Source: Clostridium sp. (GTDB lineage: Bacteria; Bacillota; Clostridia; Lachnospirales; Lachnospiraceae). From it: a stretch of DNA of 59,899 nucleotides. The translations under genes and the position numbers were made by a program. The stretch spans positions 1-59,899 of the forward strand of contig JAMPEW010000015.1 in the NCBI GenBank assembly GCA_023664775.1, read 5' to 3'. The notes under the pieces were generated by a model. The model was not told the origin of the DNA. It saw nothing but the letters and a program-made list of their open reading frames with translations, and did no database searches. Shown here piece after piece: positions 17,465 through 25,718 of this stretch. Numbering within the stretch: position 1 is the stretch's first letter; each line of letters begins with the position of its first letter.

Positions 17465-18109
17465 TTGATTGCAATGTTGGGAGTGAGTAACTGCGATATG
17501 AAAAACGAAGAACAAAGGGAAAATCCAAAAGAAAAGAAAAACCAGACGGATTACGAGGTGGTTGTGGAAATGAAAAATTATTTGTATGCCAAGTATGGGG
17601 ATATCAATTATGAGCTTGTGGCGCTTCGGCGTAAGAATAATTGGGATATGCCGTATGATTTGTTGCTGTTGACTACAAGTGATAGAGGAACCGATGAAGC
17701 TGAGTTTTGTGTTGAGCGTTTTGAACAAGATGGTAAATATGTCTGTGCCGATAATTACGTGGAGTTTCTTGTAGCTGATGATTTTGAGGGATACATGAAG
17801 GAATATACAAATAAGTATTTTTCGGAATTTAAGCTGTATGCAATTGCAAGCGGGTACGAGGGTCAGGTTTTTCCAATGTCTTTTAAAGCCTTTGGGGATA
17901 TAAGGGATAGATATGATGAAATTCCCGATATTATACCTCAAAATAGTTTTTTACTTTTTGAGGTAGCCGTAAAGGAAAGCTCATTGAAAAATGCCGAGGC
18001 ATTTGATGCAATAGCAGAAAAATACAAGGAAGATTTAGATGAATTGGGCTTTGCGTGGTGTTATAATTTAGCCTGCGTTGATGATGAAAGCTTTGATGAA
18101 TTGAAGTAG
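17465..18109 (+). CDS. Lipoprotein-like protein, immunity candidate for the lipase
   Basis: 214 residues from TTG 17465. The N-terminus is IAMLGVSNC, a lipobox-like ending but only 10 residues long; the body begins near residue 28. The segment EMKNYLYAKYGDINYELVALRRKNNWDMPYDLLLLTT resembles Firmicute lipoproteins of the KYLxEKYG type. The rest is a soluble alpha/beta domain rich in Tyr, Phe and Asp. In frame, a TAG lies just upstream, and a good signal-peptide start (ATG 17435, MERF) is in other frames, so the signal sequence may be frameshifted; see findings. ATG 17498 (MKNEEQ) would give a cytosolic form. Its place between the two small proteins and the lipase fits an immunity protein; inference. 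Confidence 0.55.
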   Translation: MIAMLGVSNCDMKNEEQRENPKEKKNQTDYEVVVEMKNYLYAKYGDINYELVALRRKNNWDMPYDLLLLTTSDRGTDEAEFCVERFEQDGKYVCADNYVEFLVADDFEGYMKEYTNKYFSEFKLYAIASGYEGQVFPMSFKAFGDIRDRYDEIPDIIPQNSFLLFEVAVKESSLKNAEAFDAIAEKYKEDLDELGFAWCYNLACVDDESFDELK

Positions 18110-18182
18110 GATAATTCAGAGCAGTATAGCGAATCTTGTATAGCATGCCATAGGGTATATTATATGTATGAGGAGGTAGTGT

Positions 18183-19745
18183 ATGGGAGAAAAATTGACA
18201 GAGAAAGCACTTTTACTGCTGTGTAATTTGATTTACAGAAAAGAGTTTTCAAATGAACATAAAGGAAAGCTTCCTAATAATAAAAATGTAACAGTACGTA
18301 ATATTTTAAATTACATTGAAAAACAAAATCATAAAAATACACAAGAGACAATGACGCCGGAAGAATGGACTGCCATTTATGAAATGGCTAAGAGTGACCC
18401 GCAAATATTAAATTTGAAGGTTACAAACCAATATTGTGAATCTGAAACCGGAGCCAAGATGGTGTGCTTTGCAGATGGTGATGGACAGGCATATGCAGTT
18501 TTTGTAGGTACGGGAGCAAATGAATGGCGTGATAACTGCGTTGCGGGAATAATGACGGATTCGCCTCAGCAGGAAAAAGCACTTGAGTGGCTTGAGCAGC
18601 TTCCGTATAATGACATAATTGTAACAGGACATTCCAAGGGTGGAAATAAAGCCATGTATGTTGCGGTAACATCAAATAAAGTGCGTGAATGTTATGCATA
18701 TGACGGGGAGGGCTTTTCTCTTGAATTTTGCAACAAGTATTCCGTTGAAATATTGTCCAAACGGGAGAAAATTCATCTGACAGCCAATTACAGGGATTTT
18801 GTAAATATTCTTCTGATTAATATTGCAGGAGATACAAAGTACATAAAAAATGATGTGGGTGTTGCTGGGGCAAATGAATACCATGCACCGAACGCACTTT
18901 TTAAATATGATAAATACGGAAATATTAAATATGAGCTAGGTGAAACTGGAAATCAGGACATATCAATGCAGATGTTTCATGAATTTACTGTATATTTTCT
19001 GCAAAAAGCCACGGAGGCAGAAAAAATAGTGGTACTCAGTGTGCTGGGAGAGCTTTTAACGGATTTAGTAGGCGGAGAAAATGCGGTTGTGCGTGAAGAT
19101 ATAAAGGATATGTTTGGTGTCGAGGGCATTGAAATAGCACTTCGTTATTTTACAAAATATTTACAGGAAATAAAAAAAGAAAGTCCTTTAAAATACACAA
19201 GTTATCGGGAGTACTTTGAGGAGTATATCAGAGACGGATATGATACATGGCTGTATAAGCTAGTTGCCATGTATTCGAGAATTCAGGGAAATAAAATTGA
19301 TAAATTGTTTGATAATTTATTTGACAGTGTGGAAAAGGGAAGGCTTGTGAAAGCATATAAGGCTTATGAATGGTTCCGTGGAGGAAATGTAATAGGGCGT
19401 GATTTTAGTGCTGAAGCAAAAAAGGCTCTGTTAAATGCCGCAAAGGAAACGGAGGATGAGGACTGGTGGCAGGTTGACCGATGGGATTGCTGGTATCGTA
19501 TAGAGGACCTGCTTGGACATCTTAAATTGGACAATTATACTGCTGAGGCTAACGAATATTACAGAAAACTGATAGACATAAATGATGCGGGCGTTCAGGA
19601 TATGGAAAAAATATTTACGGATGTATATAATGCGGATGAGGCATATGCTGAAAAAATGTCTAGTTCGGTAGGTGGTATGAATGGTGTACTTTTAAAGCTT
19701 CATAGCATCAAAAATCAAGTTATTTCCATGGAAATAAAAAGGTAA
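18183..19745 (+). CDS. GHSKG lipase with C-terminal helical domain, type VII effector candidate
   Basis: 520 residues with no signal peptide. The N-terminal half is an alpha/beta hydrolase of the DUF2974/class-3-lipase type: VFVGTGANEWRDN is the oxyanion-side segment, and IIVTGHSKGGNKAMYVA carries nucleophile Ser151 in GHSKG. Candidate acid and His residues lie after DGEGF and in the FHEFTVYF region (about 265). The C-terminal part (about 280-520) is helical and ends in YRKLIDINDAGVQDMEKIFTDVY and AYAEKM..LLKLHSIK, an LXG/WXG-like two-helix module preceded by a Trp-rich stretch (DEDWWQVDRWDCWYRIE). Catalytic domain first, targeting helices last, is the order of the TslA lipase of Staphylococcus aureus. 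Start supported by GAGGAGG. Ends 9 bases before the convergent UDPGP gene. Confidence 0.7.
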   Translation: MGEKLTEKALLLLCNLIYRKEFSNEHKGKLPNNKNVTVRNILNYIEKQNHKNTQETMTPEEWTAIYEMAKSDPQILNLKVTNQYCESETGAKMVCFADGDGQAYAVFVGTGANEWRDNCVAGIMTDSPQQEKALEWLEQLPYNDIIVTGHSKGGNKAMYVAVTSNKVRECYAYDGEGFSLEFCNKYSVEILSKREKIHLTANYRDFVNILLINIAGDTKYIKNDVGVAGANEYHAPNALFKYDKYGNIKYELGETGNQDISMQMFHEFTVYFLQKATEAEKIVVLSVLGELLTDLVGGENAVVREDIKDMFGVEGIEIALRYFTKYLQEIKKESPLKYTSYREYFEEYIRDGYDTWLYKLVAMYSRIQGNKIDKLFDNLFDSVEKGRLVKAYKAYEWFRGGNVIGRDFSAEAKKALLNAAKETEDEDWWQVDRWDCWYRIEDLLGHLKLDNYTAEANEYYRKLIDINDAGVQDMEKIFTDVYNADEAYAEKMSSSVGGMNGVLLKLHSIKNQVISMEIKR

Positions 19746-19753
19746 TGGAGTAT

Positions 19754-20986
19754 TCACAACTCATACCCATTCTTTACAAGCAGCTCCCGTGCCGTATCGA
19801 CAGAATCAACCCCTGAGCTGTTTTTTACAGGTGCAAATTCCTTCTCACGCTCAACAGGAAAAACAAGACAATCCTCCATTTCATGGATTAAATCTAAGGC
19901 GAGCGTTTCATATTTTAAGCCGTTTGGCTCGGCTGGCTCAATCAGCCTGCCAGTCCCGTCAATATACGGAATTGCTTTTTTGACAATATGATGGGGCATT
20001 TTCATGTCGAGGGTTTCCTTTAATTTGCTAATCGGAAATAAATAATTCAGTGTAACGCCAAAGCCATATGCCAAATCCCCGTTATCATTTTTTTTGTACA
20101 TCATATCCTCGGAAAGCTCATAATATTCGATAATGTGTGGCTTGCCGTTCTGAAGGCAGATTGCGCCTACCTTTTCATCCGGTGCAGTTTTCTTCACTAC
20201 CTTTGCGCCGCACATTTTTCCGCTTTCAATAGTTGCGCCTAAAAATACAGGGTCAGCAATCCGCTGAAGAACATTATCAACGGCAAAGACATTAATCCAT
20301 TCAAGGCTTGAGTCAAAAATTTCATCAAGTAAGCCTGCTCTGTGCATGGAGGAAAACCAGCCTCCGTTTCCATTTGGGGAAAGCGCAAGAGAGGATTTTG
20401 CGTTCATAAGAATACGTCCGTCAAAATCTGTTGCAGGATTTAATTCCTGTACGAAGAAATGGATATATTCAGGGTCATACCCAAAGAAGTCATGCTCCTT
20501 AAAAAAGGTTATGGTGTCCCCATAATTGATATCGCTTGTCATAATGTACATATGGATAAAATTGCCTGCAAGCTTTACCACGTCCATTGTATGCTCCATG
20601 AGAAGCTGGAAAATGAATAAATCCTTTGTAATTCCCATGTTAAAAGCACCCTTAGGCTTGTCGAAGCCGAGCCTTGTTCCCTGACCGCCTGCAAGCAAAA
20701 GAAGACAGAGCTTTCCCTCCCTTATGGCAGTTAAGCCTGTAGTACGGTGTGCTTCTTCATTGTCCTTCATGTCAGAAGGCACATGTATCGGTTCTATAGA
20801 GCCGGGAGCTTCCTTTTTTTCATTTTCCGTAAAGATGGACCAGTCTATCTCCTCAATCTGCTTCGTCAGGCTTAAAAGCTCCTCATAGGAAAGCTCGTCG
20901 GCATAGTTTAAAAGATGCTCTTGACCGTGTTGCTTCAGAAGCTCCTTTATAGGATTTAGATTTATGCTTTGTGATACGGTATTCAT
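19754..20986 (-). CDS. UDPGP-family UDP-sugar pyrophosphorylase
   Basis: 410-residue uridylyltransferase of the eukaryote-like UDPGP type, making UDP-GlcNAc, UDP-GalNAc or UDP-Glc from the sugar 1-phosphate and UTP. LLLAGGQGTRLGFDKPKGAFN near residue 95 is the nucleotide-binding signature. GNGGWFSSMHRAGLLDEI is the substrate-loop motif that in eukaryotic UAP1-like enzymes reads NGNGGxY. VDNVLQRIADPVFLG carries the metal-binding Asp. It differs from the GalU and GlmU classes normally used by bacteria. ATG 20986 lies 1 base after the stop of the GT2 gene (TAA 20988-20990), so the two form an operon and the UDP-sugar may feed that glycosyltransferase. Confidence 0.85.
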   Translation of the reverse strand: MNTVSQSINLNPIKELLKQHGQEHLLNYADELSYEELLSLTKQIEEIDWSIFTENEKKEAPGSIEPIHVPSDMKDNEEAHRTTGLTAIREGKLCLLLLAGGQGTRLGFDKPKGAFNMGITKDLFIFQLLMEHTMDVVKLAGNFIHMYIMTSDINYGDTITFFKEHDFFGYDPEYIHFFVQELNPATDFDGRILMNAKSSLALSPNGNGGWFSSMHRAGLLDEIFDSSLEWINVFAVDNVLQRIADPVFLGATIESGKMCGAKVVKKTAPDEKVGAICLQNGKPHIIEYYELSEDMMYKKNDNGDLAYGFGVTLNYLFPISKLKETLDMKMPHHIVKKAIPYIDGTGRLIEPAEPNGLKYETLALDLIHEMEDCLVFPVEREKEFAPVKNSSGVDSVDTARELLVKNGYEL

Positions 20987-20987
20987 A

Positions 20988-21764
20988 TTAGGATTTTAAC
21001 TCCCTTCGTATTTTTAATGTGTCCTTGAACATCCGATATATCTGTGCCGGTGAAAATCTCATTTTATCCCGCTTGCTTCTGCTGTAGTTAAGCTCCACGG
21101 GAAGCTCAATTATTTTACAGCCTGCGTTTTTTGCACGGACAAGCAGCTCAATGTCAAACGCATAGCCGAAGGTTGTAAGCTTTTCGCAAATGGGCTTGAC
21201 TGCATCTGCCTTGAAAAGCTTAATGCCGGTCTGCGTGTCCTTTAAATTAAGCTTGAATAGCAGCTTTAAAAATAGGTAATATCCTACGCTGAGTATACGC
21301 CTGATTAAAGGATAATGCAGGCGGGAGCTTTTATGCATTTTTGAGCCAATGGCAATATCTGCATCCGACTGTCTAAGTGTGCTTAAAAAGTATTTCAGCA
21401 TTTTAGGATTTAGCTCCAAATCTGAGTCGAGAAAAGCAATGTAGCTGCTCTCGGCATATTTCACCCCCGTTGCAATGGCAAAGCCCTTTCCATGATTTTC
21501 CTCATAGGTTACATATGCTATGTTGGAATTGTCAGAGGAGGCTCTCATAATTTCAGCACCCGTATTGTCTGTGCTTCCATCGTTTACTGCAATAATGAAA
21601 TAGTTTTTGACAAAGCTGTTTAAAATATCCGAGGTCGTAATCAGATTGTCATATATTTTTTGTCCCTCGTTGTATGCGGGCATAATAACACACAGGTAGG
21701 GAGAATTTTTTTTATGCTCCAATATTTTATTTACATTCGTTTGTAAATTTGCAGAAATATCCAT
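20988..21764 (-). CDS. GT2 glycosyltransferase, polyprenyl/dolichyl-phosphate type
   Basis: 258 residues from ATG 21764, which has CAGGAG 8 bases upstream; a longer frame begins at 21863 but lacks that support. GT-A fold: VIMPAYNEGQKI, NDGSTDNTG (nucleotide site), ENHGKGFAIATGVKYA, FLDSDLELNP (metal-binding DSD), DTQTGIKLFKADA and the LPVELNYSRSKRDKMR segment are typical of dolichyl-phosphate glucosyl/mannosyltransferases and GtrB/CsbB-like enzymes. No C-terminal membrane helices are present, unlike GtrB. Probably loads a sugar onto undecaprenyl phosphate at the inner membrane face, with the sugar nucleotide made by the next gene. The acceptor is inferred from the family. Confidence 0.85.
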   Translation of the reverse strand: MDISANLQTNVNKILEHKKNSPYLCVIMPAYNEGQKIYDNLITTSDILNSFVKNYFIIAVNDGSTDNTGAEIMRASSDNSNIAYVTYEENHGKGFAIATGVKYAESSYIAFLDSDLELNPKMLKYFLSTLRQSDADIAIGSKMHKSSRLHYPLIRRILSVGYYLFLKLLFKLNLKDTQTGIKLFKADAVKPICEKLTTFGYAFDIELLVRAKNAGCKIIELPVELNYSRSKRDKMRFSPAQIYRMFKDTLKIRRELKS

Positions 21765-22059
21765 TATTATGCTCCTGAAAATTTGTATGCTATACAATGC
21801 ACGATTTACTGTGCCCTTTCGCAAAGTATGCTGCAAACAGCATAACATATTATATACTATCACAAATAAAAAACAAATACAAAAAATAAAATAAAAAAGA
21901 CAATATTAAGAAATAATTAATATAGATACTCCAAATTGCCTATTGTTTTTTTTCATTGAATAATGTATCATTGTTTGGAATTGTGTATTAAAATGATGAA
22001 TAATAGTTGTATTGATATAGAAACGTTTAATGTGGGTATAATTTTAGGAGGCTTATAGT

Positions 22060-23157
22060 ATGAGTAAAAAGAAAAAGAAAAAAGGAATAAATGCAAATGC
22101 AAAGTGGGGAATTGCATTTTTGGTTGAGGTTGCCGTCTTTATAACCATGGTTGTAGGCTATGGCGTATATTGGGCAAACAATAAAATGGACAATATTAAC
22201 TATGCGGCAGATGTTGATTTTGGAAAGATTGAGGTCAATGAGGGTGCAGAGGAATCCTCAAAGGGATATATGACGATTGCATTATTCGGAATCGATGCAA
22301 GAAGCAATACCTCCATGAGTGAAGGAAACAGGACGGATTCCATCATTATTGCCAGTATCAACAACGATACGAAGGAGGTTAAGCTTGCCTCTGTATATAG
22401 GGACTCTCTTTTACAGATAAGAGACGGAAGCAATATGACTACAAAGATCAATGCAGCTTATGCCTTTGGCGGACCGGAGCTTGCACTCAGCACATTAAAT
22501 GCAAATCTTGACCTTCATATAGATGAATTTGTAACGGTAAATTTCCTTGCGCTTACGAATGCAATTGACGAGCTGGGCGGTATTACAATACATGTTGAAA
22601 GCAATGAGCTTCCAGTGCTGAATGCATCAATTGAGGAACAAATCGGTGTTACGGGAATTTACTCTGACGGTGTGTTTACAACCGGAGATATTCTTTTAAA
22701 CGGTACACAGGCAACGGCATATGCACGTATCAGAAGTACAGATCAGGGAGATATAACAAGAACGGAAAGACAAAGGGACGTTATCGCCAAGATGGTAGCG
22801 AAGGCGAAAAACTCAGATCTTGCTACGATTGAAGGCATAATTGACGAGGTGTTCCCGAATGTTTATACAAGTATAGATAAGAAGGAAATGATTAACCTTG
22901 CAAAGAGCCTTTTTGACTATGAGATGGGAGATACAATAGGCTTTCCGCTTGCTTATGAGCCGGTAAGCCACGAGGTAAAGGGCTCTATCCTTGTTCCTGC
23001 AAACCTTGAGGCAAATGTAATTGCGCTTCACGAATTTTTGTATGCGGATGTCCCTTACACGCCAAGTCAGACCGTAAAGGATATAAGCGCACAGATAGAA
23101 AATGAGACAGGCGTATATGAGCATGATATAGAATTAAATATCTTCAAGCCTGAATAA
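22060..23157 (+). CDS. LytR-CpsA-Psr (LCP) family cell-wall polymer ligase
   Basis: 365 residues. The cytoplasmic Lys-rich start MSKKKKKKGIN is followed by a TM helix (about 14-36), then an outer LCP domain. IALFGIDARS, NRTDSIIIASINND and VKLASVYRDSLLQI carry the conserved Asp and Arg residues for pyrophosphate and lipid binding. KINAAYAFGGPELALSTLN and ATAYARIRSTDQGDITRTERQRDVI are the later family motifs. LCP proteins attach undecaprenyl-linked glycopolymers to peptidoglycan or proteins. AGGAGG lies 9 bases before ATG. It is near, but divergent from, the UDPGP-GT2 pair, consistent with a surface polymer locus. Confidence 0.92.
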   Translation: MSKKKKKKGINANAKWGIAFLVEVAVFITMVVGYGVYWANNKMDNINYAADVDFGKIEVNEGAEESSKGYMTIALFGIDARSNTSMSEGNRTDSIIIASINNDTKEVKLASVYRDSLLQIRDGSNMTTKINAAYAFGGPELALSTLNANLDLHIDEFVTVNFLALTNAIDELGGITIHVESNELPVLNASIEEQIGVTGIYSDGVFTTGDILLNGTQATAYARIRSTDQGDITRTERQRDVIAKMVAKAKNSDLATIEGIIDEVFPNVYTSIDKKEMINLAKSLFDYEMGDTIGFPLAYEPVSHEVKGSILVPANLEANVIALHEFLYADVPYTPSQTVKDISAQIENETGVYEHDIELNIFKPE

Positions 23158-23219
23158 TATTAGGTACGGCTTGTTACGACTCTATAAGCTGGAATTTGTG
23201 ATAAAATGGGATTTTTTAA

Positions 23220-24611
23220 ATGATAAATATAAAGATGCCCGAGGGGGCGGCATATATAATAGAAGAACTGAATAAGCATGGTTTCGAGGCATTTATCGTG
23301 GGTGGCTGTGTCAGGGATGCACTGCTTGGGAAGGAGCCTTCGGATTGGGATATAACGACCTTGGCAAAGCCTGAGGATATAAAACGTATATTCAGGCATA
23401 CGATAGATACAGGTATTGCGCATGGCACTGTTACCGTGCTTATTTATGGGGCAAAGGCGTCCACAAAAAATGGAAAAAATCATGAAAGCTTTGAGGTTAC
23501 AACCTACAGAGTGGACGGAGCTTATACAGACCACAGAAGACCTGACAAGGTTACATTTACAGACAGGCTTGTGGAGGATTTAAAAAGGCGCGACTTCACC
23601 ATAAATGCAATGGCATATAATGATGAGTCGGGTCTTGTTGACATTTTTGACGGACAAGGCTGCCTTGAAAATGGGATAATTGCCTGTGTTGGAGCGGCAA
23701 AGGACAGGTTCGATGAGGATGCACTTAGAATTTTAAGGGCAATCAGGTTTTCTGCACAGCTTGGCTTTGCCATAGAGGAAAAAACCCTTGCGGCGATGAA
23801 GCAGCAAAGCTCGCTTCTCGCAAAAATAAGTGCAGAGCGAATTCAGGCTGAGCTTACAAAGCTGATTACCTCAGACCATCCTGACCGTCTGATTACAGCA
23901 TATGAGCTTGGGATTACAAAAGAAATTCTGCCTGAGTTTGACGCCATGATGAACACGGAACAAAATAACCCATATCATTTGTATAATGTGGGAGTACATA
24001 CGGTTAAGGTTATGGAAAATATTGCGCCTGAGCCGATACTCAGATATACGGCACTTTTGCATGACGTGGGAAAGCCGTACACGAAAAAAACAGGGGCAGA
24101 CGGAGTGGATCACTTTTACGGACATCAGGAGGTAAGCGAAAAAAAGGCGAGAGAAATTTTAAGACGCCTGAAGCTTGATAATCATACGATTGATAAAACC
24201 TGCAGGCTTGTTCTTAATCACGATTACGGAATACAAGGACAGCTAAGCGAAAAAAATGTCCGAAGATTTATAAGCAGGCTTGGCGCCGACAATTTTTGGG
24301 ATTTCATTTCCATAAGGAAAGCGGATATGGCAGGACAGAGTGATTACAGGCTTAAGGAAAGACAAGCTGACCTTCGGTTTATGACGGACACATACAACAA
24401 AATAAAAGAGAACGAGCAGTGTCTTTCCCTTTCGGACATGAAGCTTTCAGGTAAGGATTTAATTGAAATGGGAGCTTCGCAGGGAAAAAAAATAGGAGCC
24501 GTTTTAAAGGAGCTTTTTGAGCGGGTGCTTGATGACCCTGAATTAAATGAACATGAAAGGCTAAAGGAAATGGCTGAAAAAATACTAAGTGAAAAAACAG
24601 CAAATGAATAA
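23220..24611 (+). CDS. cca: CCA tRNA nucleotidyltransferase with HD domain
   Basis: 463-residue class II CCA-adding enzyme that builds or repairs the tRNA 3' CCA end. FIVGGCVRDALLG and SDWDITT (residues about 27-46) form the NTase site with its DxD. RRDFTINAMAY and EDALRILRAIRFSAQLGF are the motif C/D region (RRDxxxNA and EDxxRxxR). Following helical domains contain LLHDVGKP near residue 281, an HD phosphohydrolase motif typical of Firmicute/HD-type enzymes. The start lacks a strong ribosome site; ATG 23235 is also possible. Stop and next start overlap by one base. The tRNA-Ser in this window lacks an encoded CCA, consistent with need for this enzyme. Confidence 0.93.
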   Translation: MINIKMPEGAAYIIEELNKHGFEAFIVGGCVRDALLGKEPSDWDITTLAKPEDIKRIFRHTIDTGIAHGTVTVLIYGAKASTKNGKNHESFEVTTYRVDGAYTDHRRPDKVTFTDRLVEDLKRRDFTINAMAYNDESGLVDIFDGQGCLENGIIACVGAAKDRFDEDALRILRAIRFSAQLGFAIEEKTLAAMKQQSSLLAKISAERIQAELTKLITSDHPDRLITAYELGITKEILPEFDAMMNTEQNNPYHLYNVGVHTVKVMENIAPEPILRYTALLHDVGKPYTKKTGADGVDHFYGHQEVSEKKAREILRRLKLDNHTIDKTCRLVLNHDYGIQGQLSEKNVRRFISRLGADNFWDFISIRKADMAGQSDYRLKERQADLRFMTDTYNKIKENEQCLSLSDMKLSGKDLIEMGASQGKKIGAVLKELFERVLDDPELNEHERLKEMAEKILSEKTANE

Positions 24612-25681
24612 TGCATGAAAAGTTCCCTTTGGACATACAATTAACAAGGCTACCTAAATTTTTATGTCTGGAGGGATTTTCTTTGGCTGAGAAGCTGTCC
24701 GAGGTATTCGAAGCATATGATATGGAAGTTTATCAAGTTGTACGAGGGAGAGAGTCTAACATACTAAAAACTGACAAAGGAATCAGGCAGTTAAAAAAGC
24801 TTACGGTTGGCGAAAAGCGTCTTGATGCTGAGAGAAGGTATAAGGAGGAGCTTCTTGCCAGAGATTTTTGCGACATTGATTTCTGTATAGAAAATATGTC
24901 GGGGGAGCTTGTAAGCTACGACCGGTACGGAAATGCATATGTGCTCCGGAATTACTTTGAGGGCAGTGAGGCGGGGCTTACAAATTTAGAGGATGTAAGG
25001 CTTGCTGTTGAAAGTCTTGCAAAGCTTCATATCGTGGGAAGAAACATATTTCAGACCACGGAGCATGATGTTCATGTGAGGCATGTGTGCGACTTTAAAA
25101 AGAGAAACCAGGAGCTGAAAAGGGTAAAAGCCTTCATTATGAAAAAGAAACAGAAAAAGGCTTTTGAGGAGCTTTACATAAATGCCTTTGAATATTTTTA
25201 TAATCAGGCATTGGAATGTGAAAAAAATTTTGATATGGAGATTTTTGAAAATATCAAGGAGCATATAGGCTATTGCCATGGAATGTACAACCAGCACAGT
25301 GTTATTATTTCCAGGGAGGAAACTCCTTTTCGTGTATTTACAACGAGCTTTGATAAATTTCATGTGGGAAACCAGCTCACGGATTTATATCATTTTTTAC
25401 GAAAGGCGGTCGAGAAAAATAACTACAGCTTTCATATTGTCAGGTATATTTTAAACTGTTATTCAGCAGTCTGTCCGCTCTCGGCACGGGATATAGAATA
25501 CATATATATTTTATATTCTTATCCTGAAAAATTTTACAAGATAAGCAATCAGTATATTAATGCGCCTAAAAACTGGATTTCACCTAAAATGATGGAGAAG
25601 CTGAATAAGGTAATAGGCGATGAGGACAAAAAAAAGAATATTTTAGTACAGTTAAAAAATATAGATACTTCACATTTTTAG
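24611..25681 (+). CDS. CotS-family spore coat protein, kinase-like fold
   Basis: 356 residues resembling the CotS/YutH/CotI group of spore coat proteins with an aminoglycoside-phosphotransferase-like fold: YQVVRGRESNILKTDKGIRQLKKL (nucleotide-lobe strands with a conserved Lys), YVLRNYFEGSEAGLTN hinge, AVESLAKLHIVGRNI helix, then IGYCHGMYNQHSVIIS at the brown-loop position (H-G-x-x-x-x-H/N) and FDKFHVGNQLTDLYHFLRKAVEKN at the metal-Asp position. The catalytic loop deviates from active kinases, as in most coat members. No signal peptide. It is coupled to cca (TAATG overlap). Suggests the organism sporulates. Confidence 0.82.
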   Translation: MHEKFPLDIQLTRLPKFLCLEGFSLAEKLSEVFEAYDMEVYQVVRGRESNILKTDKGIRQLKKLTVGEKRLDAERRYKEELLARDFCDIDFCIENMSGELVSYDRYGNAYVLRNYFEGSEAGLTNLEDVRLAVESLAKLHIVGRNIFQTTEHDVHVRHVCDFKKRNQELKRVKAFIMKKKQKKAFEELYINAFEYFYNQALECEKNFDMEIFENIKEHIGYCHGMYNQHSVIISREETPFRVFTTSFDKFHVGNQLTDLYHFLRKAVEKNNYSFHIVRYILNCYSAVCPLSARDIEYIYILYSYPEKFYKISNQYINAPKNWISPKMMEKLNKVIGDEDKKKNILVQLKNIDTSHF

Positions 25682-25697
25682 AATTATTTAGTATAAT
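25669..25697 (+). promoter_or_regulatory. Promoter for the PEGA lipoprotein gene
   Basis: TTCACA (25669-25674), 17-base spacer, perfect TATAAT (25692-25697), straddling the end of the upstream gene and 21 bases from the next ATG. Confidence 0.6.
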
Positions 25698-25718
25698 ACT
25701 ATAGTTAAGGTGGGTAAT

